A stretch of 64,000 nucleotides of DNA from Sulfurospirillum sp. 1612. GTDB taxonomy: Bacteria > Campylobacterota > Campylobacteria > Campylobacterales > Sulfurospirillaceae. Shown here piece after piece: positions 1 through 8,443 of this stretch (the first letter of the stretch is position 1; each line of letters begins with the position of its first letter). Under the pieces are notes generated by a model that made no database searches, had not been told where the DNA came from, and was given only the letters and a program-made list of their open reading frames with translations. Position numbers and translations under genes: made by a program. Location: NCBI RefSeq assembly GCF_036556685.1, contig NZ_CP140614.1, positions 868,001-932,000 of the forward strand, in the 5' to 3' direction.

Positions 1-375
1 GTTACCAATGACAACTTTATCATGCTCAAAATCAATCCAACAGTGAGCGAGATAGAAAAAGAACACATCGATAGTGATGGCGTTCCATTTTTGGCGCCGG
101 ATATCAAAATCAAACAACTCTCCTCTATTGTGAAGGTAAAAGATGGAAATAAAGTGTTAATCGGCGGATTGATTAATAAAGATGAAACTTCAAGTAAAAC
201 GAGTGTGCCGTTGTTATCTTCCATCCCATTGTTGGGCAAAGCGTTTCAAAGCGACGGGAAAGTCATCACTAATAGTGAGTTGATTATCGTTTTGATTCCG
301 CATATTATTGATATTAATAAAAAACCAGATTTAAACGATTTTGATATCAAAATCGATAGAAAATATAAAAAATGA
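1..375 (+). CDS. mshL: Pilus/secretion secretin, C-terminal part (5' end outside window)
   Basis: This is the end of an outer-membrane secretin (PilQ/GspD/MshL superfamily), which forms the ring through which a pilus or pseudopilus passes. The reading frame is open from base 1, so the start lies upstream. Visible features are the secretin-domain core around VKVKDGNKVLIGGLI, the SVPLLSSIPLLGKAF block and the terminal ELIIVLIPHIID strand, all typical of the last ~120 residues of the family. The stop overlaps the next start (ATGA), so the two are translationally coupled. The MSHA assignment rests on the following ATPase-TPR-GspE-GspF order; PilQ or GspD proper is less likely. Confidence 0.88.
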   Translation, partial: VTNDNFIMLKINPTVSEIEKEHIDSDGVPFLAPDIKIKQLSSIVKVKDGNKVLIGGLINKDETSSKTSVPLLSSIPLLGKAFQSDGKVITNSELIIVLIPHIIDINKKPDLNDFDIKIDRKYKK

Positions 376-1172
376 GAGATTTTTCAGCTGCAAAAGCACT
401 CTTTAGAGATGTGATTGATGCCAGGAATTATTTTGATAGTGTGAGTGCGGAGATTGCACGTCACAAGGTTGAAAACTCTATCGAAACAAAAGAAGCACCG
501 CTGATATTTTTGATTGGAGACCCGGGTGTGGGAAAGAGCTATATCCTCAAGCTCATCAACCTGGAACAGTCCAAAAATTCCCTGACGGTTTTTATCGATC
601 ATCCCTTTTTTGACAAAAGAGATTTGCTGAAGATTTTGTATGAAGCCAAGGGTATTGCTTTTGATAAAGATACTAATTTTAACGAGCTCAAGGAAGTTTT
701 GCTTGAAAATTACCGAGACAGCAATCACACTATTTTCATCGATGAGGCGCAACTCTTAAATGAAGAACAGTTTGAACTGATACGCATACTTAGCGATACA
801 AAGGTATTCCAGTTTGTTCTCTCAATGCACAAAGAAGAGGGTATGGCAATCTTGGAGAAAAAACATTTTAAATCGCGTACCAAGGTGGTAGTGGAATACG
901 GAGTCTTGCATCATGATGAGGTGTTTCGCTATATTAAAAGCAGTTTACAATCAGTAGGACAAGAGGATATTATGGAGATGTTCACAGAAAAAATCGCCAA
1001 AAAAATTACCCATTATTGCAACGGTAATTTTAGAACCATCAAAAAATTTCTCTTTACACTTTTGTCTTTGTTGGAATATGCCAAGCAAAATGGCCTGAGA
1101 AAATATGACAAGATTAATCCTTGCTTATTGCAAATGAGTGCTTTGGAAATTGGAGTCATTCATGACAAATAG
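372..1172 (+). CDS. mshM: MshM/ExeA-like AAA ATPase
   Basis: A 266-residue cytoplasmic P-loop ATPase of the ExeA/MshM group, which in MSHA-type systems helps assemble the secretin or pilus machine. Walker A GDPGVGKS is at residues 49-56 and Walker B IFIDEAQLL at about 121-129, followed by a short C-terminal AAA lid region. It lacks the peptidoglycan-binding C-terminal domain of ExeA, as MshM does. The ATG overlaps the secretin stop by four bases, and its own 3' end overlaps the next gene by 11 bases, so the three genes form one translational unit. Confidence 0.82.
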   Translation: MRDFSAAKALFRDVIDARNYFDSVSAEIARHKVENSIETKEAPLIFLIGDPGVGKSYILKLINLEQSKNSLTVFIDHPFFDKRDLLKILYEAKGIAFDKDTNFNELKEVLLENYRDSNHTIFIDEAQLLNEEQFELIRILSDTKVFQFVLSMHKEEGMAILEKKHFKSRTKVVVEYGVLHHDEVFRYIKSSLQSVGQEDIMEMFTEKIAKKITHYCNGNFRTIKKFLFTLLSLLEYAKQNGLRKYDKINPCLLQMSALEIGVIHDK

Positions 1173-1878
1173 AGCGTTTGAAGAGTTAGAGAGACGCTGC
1201 CAAGCGCTAAGACGAAAACGATTTTTAAAGTGGGCATTGTTGATAGTATTTCTTTTGGTGGCGGTAGGGACAATCGTTTTGATGTGGTACATGCCAGATA
1301 AAAAAGTTGTTTCTTCCAAGGTTTCACAACCACTACAAGAGACGCGTTTGCATCATGATATAAATCAGAGCAAAAATATCGCAACCCAAGATCAAGCGAT
1401 TGTATTAAATTCTCCAGATATTGTTCCAAAATTGAGTGATACGAAGCCAGAGAAAAAGAGAGCAACGGTGACAAAACCCGCTAAAATAGCTCCGGCAAAA
1501 GTGAAAAAAATTGAGCCGGTGCGCGAACCTAAAAAGGTAACACCCAAAGAAGAAAAACCAACAATCAAAATCTTTGTGAAGAGTGTCGGCAATGAAACGT
1601 CATTGCTAGAATCAAATCGCAAGGGAGAAGATTTTGATTCTTCATTGAAATTATCGCAATTTTATCTAAAAGCACATAAATATGAAAAAGCGATACAATA
1701 TTCCAAAAGAGCCAATCATTTTAATCCCTCATCTGCAAAACCATGGTTGATCTACGCTAAAGCAAAAATCAAACAAAACAAACGCAGTGAAGCAATCAAA
1801 GCATTGGAGACGTATCTTTCATATTTTAGTTCAGATGATGCGAGTAATTTACTGATTTCTATCAAAGGCAAACAATGA
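1162..1878 (+). CDS. mshN: MshN-like inner-membrane TPR protein
   Basis: A 238-residue protein with one membrane helix near residues 22-44, a Lys/Pro/Glu-rich linker (about 90-150) likely to span the periplasm, and TPR-like helices in the last ~85 residues (KYEKAIQYSKRANHFNP and following). I chose the ATG at 1162 over a GTG at 1138 because TTGGAG sits seven bases upstream and the methionine directly precedes the usual cytoplasmic segment before the membrane helix. MshN-type proteins are thought to tie the assembly ATPase to the periplasmic parts of the machine; that role is inferred from position. Confidence 0.75.
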   Translation: MTNRAFEELERRCQALRRKRFLKWALLIVFLLVAVGTIVLMWYMPDKKVVSSKVSQPLQETRLHHDINQSKNIATQDQAIVLNSPDIVPKLSDTKPEKKRATVTKPAKIAPAKVKKIEPVREPKKVTPKEEKPTIKIFVKSVGNETSLLESNRKGEDFDSSLKLSQFYLKAHKYEKAIQYSKRANHFNPSSAKPWLIYAKAKIKQNKRSEAIKALETYLSYFSSDDASNLLISIKGKQ

Positions 1879-1921
1879 TACAGCGATATAGAGACGCAAA
1901 TGCGAGAATTAGGAACGTGAT

Positions 1922-3589
1922 ATGATTCAAAAAAAGATACGAATCGGAGATATCTTAGAGGAAAAAGGGCTCATCACACATGAGCAACTCGAAATGGCTT
2001 TGGTGGCACAAAAAAATAGTAATTTTTCCAAAAAGCTTGGGCAGATTTTTATTGATGAGGGGTTTTTGAGTGATCGTGTGTTTGCGGAGACATTAGCAAC
2101 ACAACTGGATATTGATTTTATTGATTTATATGGAGTAGAGGTTGATTTTGTATTAATGTCAAAATATCCTGTTAAATTACTCAAAGGTGCCGAGGCCATT
2201 CCTTTTATGGAGGATGAAGAGTTTATCCATGTTGCTGCTGTTGACCCTCTTGATTATGAATCTTTGGAGTTGTTAGAGCGCAGTATTGCCACAAAACCTA
2301 TCAAATTATACATTGCACTCAAAAATGATGTTTATCATATCTTTGATCGTTTTGAGATTTTATCGACGACGAAATTATTGGTTGATAATATTAAGCACGA
2401 GATTGCCTCAAGTAACTATAAAGCCGATAGTGAGCAGAGTTCTGTAATGCAACTCATCGAGCAAATCATCAAAAGTGCTATCAAAAAAAATGCCAGTGAT
2501 ATTCACATTGAGCCTTCTGCTTTTAACGTATCTGTGAGAAGTCGGATTGATGGCGTGTTGCGTGAGAATTTTGTATTTGACATCGAGATTTACAATGCCA
2601 TTGCATCACGTATTAAGATTTTGGGAAATTTAGATATCAGTGAAAAACGAAAATCTCAAGATGGTAGATTTTCTATGACGCTCAATAATAATACGTATGA
2701 TTTTAGGCTCTCAACTGCACCGACGATGTTTGGTGAATCCATCGTCATGAGAATATTAGACCAACAAAAGATATTGCTAAAACTCAGAGATTTGGGGATG
2801 GATGAGAATAATATCAAACTTTTTGAAGAGATATTAAAATATCCCTATGGTATCATCTTTGTTACCGGTCCAACAGGAAGTGGTAAGACTACGACCTTGT
2901 ATGCGGCGCTCAATGAAATAAAAAGCATTGAAAATAAAATGATTACCATCGAGGATCCGATTGAATATCAACTCCCCCTTGCTCAACAGATACAAATCAA
3001 TGAAAAGATTCATTACTCTTTTGCTGAAGCACTGCGCTCAATACTCAGGCAAGATCCTGATATCATCATGGTCGGAGAGGTTCGAGATAAAGAGACTCTC
3101 GATATCGGGGTACAAGCTTCACTGACTGGGCATTTGGTCTTCTCAACACTGCATACCAATGATGCTCCTAGTGCTATTACTCGGATGATACAAATGGGGT
3201 TAGAGCCCTATTTGATTGCGGATTCTTTAGTGGGTGTGATTGCGCAAAGATTGGTGCGAAAAATTTGCCCATATTGTAAAAAAGAGTATAAACCTTTAAA
3301 GGTAACGCTTGATAAAATAGAGAAATTTCTACCCGAAGAGTACACATTTTACAAAGGTGAGGGATGCATGCGATGTAATTTCACAGGTTACAGTGGCCGA
3401 ACGATGATTAGTGAGATTTTGCAAATCACTGAGACCATCTCGCATCTTATTTCTATTAACATGAACAAATACGAGATTGCAAGAAAAGCCGAAGAAGATG
3501 AGGGATTTCAACCCATGATTCACGATGGTATCAAAAAAGCATTGGCTGGGATTACCACGCTTGAAGAAGTCTTGAGAGTAGCGAAGTAA
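1922..3589 (+). CDS. mshE: Type II/IV pilus assembly ATPase (GspE/PilB/MshE family)
   Basis: A 555-residue hexameric ATPase that powers pilus or pseudopilus extension at the inner membrane. An N-terminal MshEN/GspE-N domain (about 1-140) is followed by the N2 domain and the ATPase core. Walker A GPTGSGKT is at 316-323 and the Asp-box/Walker B DPDIIMVGEVRD begins at 378. A zinc tetracysteine is present (C449, C452, C482, C485), as in PilB/GspE. MshEN domains of this class can bind cyclic di-GMP; a PAS-GGDEF cyclase is encoded at 20587-21879, but a link is only a guess. The length is normal. Confidence 0.93.
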   Translation: MIQKKIRIGDILEEKGLITHEQLEMALVAQKNSNFSKKLGQIFIDEGFLSDRVFAETLATQLDIDFIDLYGVEVDFVLMSKYPVKLLKGAEAIPFMEDEEFIHVAAVDPLDYESLELLERSIATKPIKLYIALKNDVYHIFDRFEILSTTKLLVDNIKHEIASSNYKADSEQSSVMQLIEQIIKSAIKKNASDIHIEPSAFNVSVRSRIDGVLRENFVFDIEIYNAIASRIKILGNLDISEKRKSQDGRFSMTLNNNTYDFRLSTAPTMFGESIVMRILDQQKILLKLRDLGMDENNIKLFEEILKYPYGIIFVTGPTGSGKTTTLYAALNEIKSIENKMITIEDPIEYQLPLAQQIQINEKIHYSFAEALRSILRQDPDIIMVGEVRDKETLDIGVQASLTGHLVFSTLHTNDAPSAITRMIQMGLEPYLIADSLVGVIAQRLVRKICPYCKKEYKPLKVTLDKIEKFLPEEYTFYKGEGCMRCNFTGYSGRTMISEILQITETISHLISINMNKYEIARKAEEDEGFQPMIHDGIKKALAGITTLEEVLRVAK

Positions 3590-3595
3590 GGTACG

Positions 3596-4840
3596 ATGAA
3601 GTATTTTGAAATAGAGTTTATTAAAGAAGCCAAACGAGAAAAACTGCTCATGACCGCGGCTAATAAAATAGAAGCAATTGATGATTTTAAGAGAAAATCT
3701 TTGGGTGTTTTTGTCATGATAAAAGAGGTGAAAGAGCCTCTTTCTTTAAAATTCTCGAAGTTATTTGAAAAAGTCAAAGCAAAGCTACGCGCCAATAAAA
3801 TACCACTTGAGCCCTATATCGCATCACTGCGACATATCGCTACGATGCTAAATGCAGGACTTTCTATCACGGTTTGTTTGGAAGATGTCATCAAAACCAC
3901 CGAGCACAAACGCTTGAAAGAAATTTATAACACCATGTTGCAAGAAGTAGAATCAGGGATTAACTTATCAGATACCTTTCAAGAATTTGAATACGAATTA
4001 GGAGCCATTTCCGTGGCTTTGATTGATTTGGGTGAAAAGACCGGGACACTCGATGAATCTATAGAAAAATTGGCAGATATTTTACAAGAAGTGCAAGATA
4101 ATAGGATGAAATTAAAAAAAGCCACCCGATATCCTATCATCGTCATCATTGCGATGTTGATTGCTTTTTCATTGGTCATCACGATGGTCATACCGCAATT
4201 TCAATCCATGTTTACAGAATACAATGCGCATTTGCCTTTCCCGACACTCTTGCTCTTGTGGATTGAAAATGCCATTAAGATATATGGACTTTATGTATTA
4301 ATCGGTGCGGCGATTTTTAGTATTGGATTGTCGGTTTTTTATAAAAAGAGTGAACTGTTTCGTCATCTCTTTGATCGCTATATGCTAAAAGTTTATATTG
4401 TCGGTCAAGTGATTTATCTCTCTATGATTGGGCGATTTGTTTATGTCTTTGATCGGCTCTCAACGTCTGGTATTCCGATTATTGATTCTTTGAAAACAGC
4501 CATTGGGATTGTAGAAAATGCCTATTTAAAAGAGCGTTTAAATGATATTATTAAAGCGATAGAAGAGGGCAAAAGCTTAAAAGACGGGTTTGAAAATACA
4601 GGACAATTTGATAGCATGGTGATTCAAATGATTAGTGCGGGTGAGAGTAGTGGGGCTTTGAGCAAGATGTTGGAGAAAATTTCTGATATTTTTAGAAAAA
4701 GGTACAGTTATTTGGTCGATAATGTCGCCACGATGATAGAACCGCTCTTGATTGCAGGGATTGCGGGATTTGTACTCTTACTTGCCCTTGGAATTTTCTT
4801 GCCGATGTGGTCGATTGCAGAAGCGGTTGGAGGCACTTGA
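3596..4840 (+). CDS. mshG: Pilus/T2S inner-membrane platform protein (GspF/PilC/MshG)
   Basis: A 414-residue polytopic protein with two repeated GspF domains. The first (about 70-195) carries LRHIATMLNAGLSI and IALIDLGEKTGTL-like segments, and the second (about 275-400) carries FVYVFDRLSTSGIPI and MISAGESSGAL. Membrane helices lie near 180-200, 225-250 and 385-410. It is the inner-membrane anchor on which the assembly ATPase acts. It follows mshE by six bases with a clear RBS (AAGG). Its stop overlaps the start of a 32-codon frame (TGATG). Confidence 0.92.
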   Translation: MKYFEIEFIKEAKREKLLMTAANKIEAIDDFKRKSLGVFVMIKEVKEPLSLKFSKLFEKVKAKLRANKIPLEPYIASLRHIATMLNAGLSITVCLEDVIKTTEHKRLKEIYNTMLQEVESGINLSDTFQEFEYELGAISVALIDLGEKTGTLDESIEKLADILQEVQDNRMKLKKATRYPIIVIIAMLIAFSLVITMVIPQFQSMFTEYNAHLPFPTLLLLWIENAIKIYGLYVLIGAAIFSIGLSVFYKKSELFRHLFDRYMLKVYIVGQVIYLSMIGRFVYVFDRLSTSGIPIIDSLKTAIGIVENAYLKERLNDIIKAIEEGKSLKDGFENTGQFDSMVIQMISAGESSGALSKMLEKISDIFRKRYSYLVDNVATMIEPLLIAGIAGFVLLLALGIFLPMWSIAEAVGGT

Positions 4841-4938
4841 TGGATGATATGCAACTGGGTAGTATTAGTATTGCAATTGTGAGTACGATAATACTGGGTA
4901 TCACCTTTTGGATTATTCACAAGATTACAAATATTTAA
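4840..4938 (+). CDS. Predicted 32-residue single-pass membrane peptide
   Basis: An ATG formed by the last base of the mshG stop (TGATG) opens a 32-codon frame ending in TAA at 4936-4938. The product begins MDDMQLGSI, has a continuous hydrophobic helix (about residues 9-26, rich in Ile) and ends with a short positive tail (HKITNI). Stop-start overlap implies coupled translation with mshG. The 3' end overlaps the convergent pilin gene by four bases. I do not recognise a family. A small accessory subunit of the platform is possible; chance is the main alternative given the shortness. Confidence 0.45.
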   Translation: MDDMQLGSISIAIVSTIILGITFWIIHKITNI

Positions 4939-5543
4939 TTGCAGGTTAGAGATACGCCTGAATAGTTTGTGCTTGCCGTTCCATTGATGTCTATGAGCAG
5001 AAAATCTCCAGAAGTTATATTTTTATCATGATAGAGACAGGATTTGTTTGAATCTACATAAGAGGCATAGAGCCAAAAGTCATTTTTGTCAGGTTTCCCT
5101 GCAATATCACTGTTTGGTGCACTAGTATCAAAACTGACACCATTTTTAGCATTAGACGCGGGTCCTGTGAAGATTGAGATATTATAATCACTGCCACTAA
5201 TGACGCCATTACTCGTGCCGCTAACATTTTCAAATTTACTGGTATCATTTTTAAGGACATAGGAAAAGGGCGCATGCTTCGTGCCTAAGAATGTCGGGTA
5301 ACCATCAGAATTTAACTCACTTGAAGCTCTTTTGTTGCCCCAAGTAAAGCTGCCTTCGTTGATGCTGTATTCACCATTGGCACTTTCTAGGACGGTAGTG
5401 ACTGCTGAGATTGTAGCAATCTCAGCAGTTTTTTTGGCACCATCTGTGATGCCGGATAATTTCGGTACCGCGATGGAAGCTAAAATACCGATAATAATAA
5501 TGACAAAAATAAGCTCCACCATTGTAAATGCTGATTTTTGCAT
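4935..5543 (-). CDS. Type IV-like prepilin (MshA/PulG-type), pilin 1
   Basis: A 202-residue prepilin. The leader MQKSA is followed by FTMVELIFVIIIIGILA, the class III signal with Glu at +5 of the mature protein and the hydrophobic N-terminal helix. The residue before the cleavage site is Ala rather than the usual Gly. The globular part contains TGPASNAKNG and NSDIAGKPDKNDFW blocks that recur in the next pilin, and two Cys near the C-terminus (SCLYH and LTCN) could form the D-region disulfide. It lies 13 bases after pilin 2, probably in one transcript. The DNA also carries a strong plus-strand terminator (5401-5435). Confidence 0.88.
   Translation of the reverse strand: MQKSAFTMVELIFVIIIIGILASIAVPKLSGITDGAKKTAEIATISAVTTVLESANGEYSINEGSFTWGNKRASSELNSDGYPTFLGTKHAPFSYVLKNDTSKFENVSGTSNGVISGSDYNISIFTGPASNAKNGVSFDTSAPNSDIAGKPDKNDFWLYASYVDSNKSCLYHDKNITSGDFLLIDINGTASTNYSGVSLTCN
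5401..5435 (+). terminator. Strong intrinsic terminator (plus direction) inside pilin 1 gene
   Basis: The perfect 13-bp stem ACTGCTGAGATTG (5401-5413) / CAATCTCAGCAGT (5417-5429) with a TAG loop is followed by a run of seven Ts ending at 5435. It is oriented to stop transcription coming from the mshL-mshG operon, yet lies about 460 bases beyond its last gene and inside the minus-strand pilin coding sequence. Read in the pilin direction the hairpin is preceded, not followed, by the T/A run, so it should not end the pilin mRNA. Confidence 0.85.
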
Positions 5544-5556
5544 TATTCAGATCTTA

Positions 5557-6219
5557 TTAATTGACCGCAGTTACTGTGCCAGCAGGCGCTGTTTTACCAC
5601 TTTCTTTTATAGTATCCGGAAGTGCTTGTGCTTGAGTTCCATTGACATCGACCAATCCAATTGATTGCGCATTGATGATTGTACTCATATCCGTTCCTGT
5701 TACATTTAAGTCATAATTATTTGGATTAAAGACCCAAAAGTCATTTTTATCCGGTTTGCCAGCAATGTCACTGTTGGTTGCATCGGTTGGATACGTTAGA
5801 CCATTGGATGCATCACTTGCAGGTCCTGTGATGAGTAAAATATCAGCTGAAGCATTAGTATCACCATCACCACTTGCTGCATCAGATGTGACGTATCCAA
5901 TAATTTTGAAATTATCACCTTTTTTCATGATGGCTTTTAGAACGCCTTTATCTGTATTGATATTATCATAGATTGTTGCACTTGCTGCACCATCAATGAC
6001 TCTATCATTCCAGGTGACATTATTGTCATTATAATCTTGTAATCTAAACTCTTTTTTACCCGTTATCACACCATCCATACTGCTCATCGCAGATATTTCA
6101 CTGTTTGCTTTTGCATTATCTTTGACATCGTTGAACTTCGGTAATGCCGTCGCCGCTAAAATACCGATGATAACAATGACAAAAATCAACTCAACCATTG
6201 TAAAACCATTTCTTCTCAT
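5557..6219 (-). CDS. Type IV-like prepilin, pilin 2
   Basis: A 220-residue prepilin with leader MRRNG, a canonical Gly at -1, then FTMVELIFVIVIIGILA with Glu at +5. The C-terminal half shares TGPASDASNG and NSDIAGKPDKNDFW with pilin 1, so the pair arose by duplication, but no C-terminal Cys pair is present. RBS AGGGG precedes the ATG. It is the first gene of a two-pilin transcript convergent with the pilus assembly operon; either gene could encode the major subunit. The promoter must lie within 6220-6330, shared divergently with the helicase gene. Confidence 0.88.
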   Translation of the reverse strand: MRRNGFTMVELIFVIVIIGILAATALPKFNDVKDNAKANSEISAMSSMDGVITGKKEFRLQDYNDNNVTWNDRVIDGAASATIYDNINTDKGVLKAIMKKGDNFKIIGYVTSDAASGDGDTNASADILLITGPASDASNGLTYPTDATNSDIAGKPDKNDFWVFNPNNYDLNVTGTDMSTIINAQSIGLVDVNGTQAQALPDTIKESGKTAPAGTVTAVN

Positions 6220-6332
6220 GAGAACCCCTAATATTAATTTTGGACATTATAACAAAATTTAAGTTAACAGAAAGTAAGTTTTATCATAAATCAATAATAT
6301 TTGCACTATAATTGCGCTTTCAAAGGAAATGA

Positions 6333-8360
6333 ATGCCACTCTCTAAACTCAATAAAGAACAATATACCGCTGCCACAGCACCCGCTGGCGCGAATCTCAT
6401 CGTCGCGAGTGCAGGGACAGGTAAAACCTCCACAATCGTCGCGAGGATTGCGTATCTATTAAATCAAGATGTCAAGCCACAACACATACTTCTTTTGACA
6501 TTTACCAATAAAGCGGCCGCTGAGATGTTAGATCGTGTCGGACACTATTTTGATCGATCAATCGTCGAACAGATTGAATCAGGTACCTTTCATGCGGTGA
6601 GTTATCGACTGCTAAAACGATTAGGGAAAACTATCACATTAAAACAACCCAAAGATCTCAAAGTCTTATTGAAAACCATCCATGCTAGAAGGCGCTTTGA
6701 TCATATTGATTCACCCGTGCGCCCGTATCAGTCGTCTTATCTGTATGATCAGTTTAGTCTGTATCAAAACTCTACAGTGACGCTCAGTTTTTCAGATTGG
6801 CTAGAGGAGCAAGGAAGCGAACATGGGGCTTATTATGATATTTATGAAGACATACTCAGTGAGTTTCAAGAGCTCAAAAAAGAGTATGGTTATATTGATT
6901 TTAATGATCTTTTAATCATGATGCGTGATGTTTTGAAGCGTGATGATAGTATTAAATTCTCAGAAGTGCTCGTCGATGAGTATCAAGATACCAATATTTT
7001 GCAAAGTTCTCTGATTGATGCTATCGATAAAAAATCTCTCTTTTGTGTGGGAGATTATGACCAGAGTATTTACGCTTTTAATGGGGCAGACATCGGGATT
7101 ATCAGCTCCTTTACATCGCGCTATCAAAATGCCAAAGTCTTTACCCTCAACAAAAACTACCGATCTACGGAGAAGATTTTGGCATTGGCCAATAAAACCA
7201 TCAGTTATAATCCTAGAATTTATGACAAAAAGCTAGAAGTGACGCGTGTGGGCGCGTGTGAATCTCCAAAATTGCTCGTGTATGATGAACTCTTTACCCA
7301 ATATCATGCCATCTCTTCATTAATCAAAGATTCGACGACTCCTTATCCTGATATCGCAGTCATTTTTAGAAATAATTCCAGTGCAGATGGGATAGAGGCG
7401 ACACTCAAAGAACAAGGTATTAACTGCAAGCGAAAAGGGGGTATCAGTTTTTTTGATTCTCGTGAAGTCAAAGCGATGATTGATTTGGTGAGTGTGGTTG
7501 TCAATCCCAAAGATATGATGTCTTTTATCCATTTATTTGAATACACCAAAGGAGTGGGTGCCGCACTCTCCCGAGAGCTCTTTGAGGGCTTGTTTAAATT
7601 GGGCTCGGGTAATATTTTAGAGGGATTTTTTCATCCCTTGGAGGATGTGAATCCTTTCAAAACACGCGCGAAAAATTATCAATTGGGACTATTTGATGAG
7701 TATTTTGAGATGGGAAGTGTGGGACGGTTTTATAAATTGGGATTTGAAGAAGCCTTTTTGTCCAATCCGATTTTGAAACATTCAAGACTCAGTGAAGAGG
7801 GCGCGACATTTTTATATGCTTTTTACAAATTTTTAAAACGCTGTTTGCGCATCAAAAGTCCAAAAACCTTGGTCACGCATGTCATTAATTCAGAAATCTT
7901 TGCTAAAATCAGTGAGGTACTCTCCACCCAAAGAGCCACGAAAAAAGATGGGGGCGTCGATGCACAAATGAAAGAAGAGGCAGCCAAAAAAATTCTAAGA
8001 AAAGGCTATCTTTTGCAAGAAGTGGCATCATCGTATACATCAACGGAACGATTTTTGAATGCCATCACTCTGGGTAGCGGTGAGATGAGTGAGGGTGAGG
8101 GAGTGAATTTGCTGAGTATTCATGCGAGCAAAGGATTAGAGTTTAGTGAAGTGTTTGTGATTGATTTGATGGATGGAAGATTTCCTAACCGAAAGCTGAT
8201 GAGCAAAGGAGGCAGTCTGGAAGAAGAGCGCCGACTCTTTTATGTGGCGACCACACGAGCCAAAGACAAACTCGCACTCTCTTTTGCCAAATATGACAGA
8301 ATCAAAAAGGTCTCTTACGTGCATTCGCCATTTTTAGTTGAAGCTGGATTTGATATTTAA
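6333..8360 (+). CDS. UvrD/Rep-family ATP-dependent DNA helicase
   Basis: A 675-residue superfamily 1A 3'-5' helicase, the same length as Rep. Seen in order: Q-motif region LNKEQYTAAT, Walker A ASAGTGKT (25-32), LLLTFTNKAAAEM (motif Ia), YIDFNDLL, motif II VDEYQDTN (215-222), motif III GDYDQSIYAFNGAD, NYRST (motif IV), LLSIHASKGLEF (motif V) and YVATTRAKDKL (motif VI). The ATG at 6333 has AAAGGAA just upstream. It probably acts in repair or replication-fork restart. Rep, PcrA and UvrD cannot be told apart confidently by eye, so no symbol is given. Confidence 0.93.
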   Translation: MPLSKLNKEQYTAATAPAGANLIVASAGTGKTSTIVARIAYLLNQDVKPQHILLLTFTNKAAAEMLDRVGHYFDRSIVEQIESGTFHAVSYRLLKRLGKTITLKQPKDLKVLLKTIHARRRFDHIDSPVRPYQSSYLYDQFSLYQNSTVTLSFSDWLEEQGSEHGAYYDIYEDILSEFQELKKEYGYIDFNDLLIMMRDVLKRDDSIKFSEVLVDEYQDTNILQSSLIDAIDKKSLFCVGDYDQSIYAFNGADIGIISSFTSRYQNAKVFTLNKNYRSTEKILALANKTISYNPRIYDKKLEVTRVGACESPKLLVYDELFTQYHAISSLIKDSTTPYPDIAVIFRNNSSADGIEATLKEQGINCKRKGGISFFDSREVKAMIDLVSVVVNPKDMMSFIHLFEYTKGVGAALSRELFEGLFKLGSGNILEGFFHPLEDVNPFKTRAKNYQLGLFDEYFEMGSVGRFYKLGFEEAFLSNPILKHSRLSEEGATFLYAFYKFLKRCLRIKSPKTLVTHVINSEIFAKISEVLSTQRATKKDGGVDAQMKEEAAKKILRKGYLLQEVASSYTSTERFLNAITLGSGEMSEGEGVNLLSIHASKGLEFSEVFVIDLMDGRFPNRKLMSKGGSLEEERRLFYVATTRAKDKLALSFAKYDRIKKVSYVHSPFLVEAGFDI

Positions 8361-8382
8361 TTTACTATTTACTTAAACTCGC

Positions 8383-8443
8383 TATAATCGTTCCTAAATA
8401 AGATAAAAATACTCTTATTAGATTTTTTATTAGGAACGATTAT
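8383..8443 (+). promoter_or_regulatory. -10 box and 14-bp inverted repeat masking the RBS of the YyaL-like gene
   Basis: TATAAT is at 8383-8388. Overlapping it is ATAATCGTTCCTAA (8384-8397), whose exact reverse complement TTAGGAACGATTAT lies at 8430-8443 and contains both the SD (AGGA) and the first two bases of the ATG. Transcripts starting just after the -10 box would lack most of the left arm, whereas read-through from the helicase gene would carry the whole stem. Confidence 0.7.
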
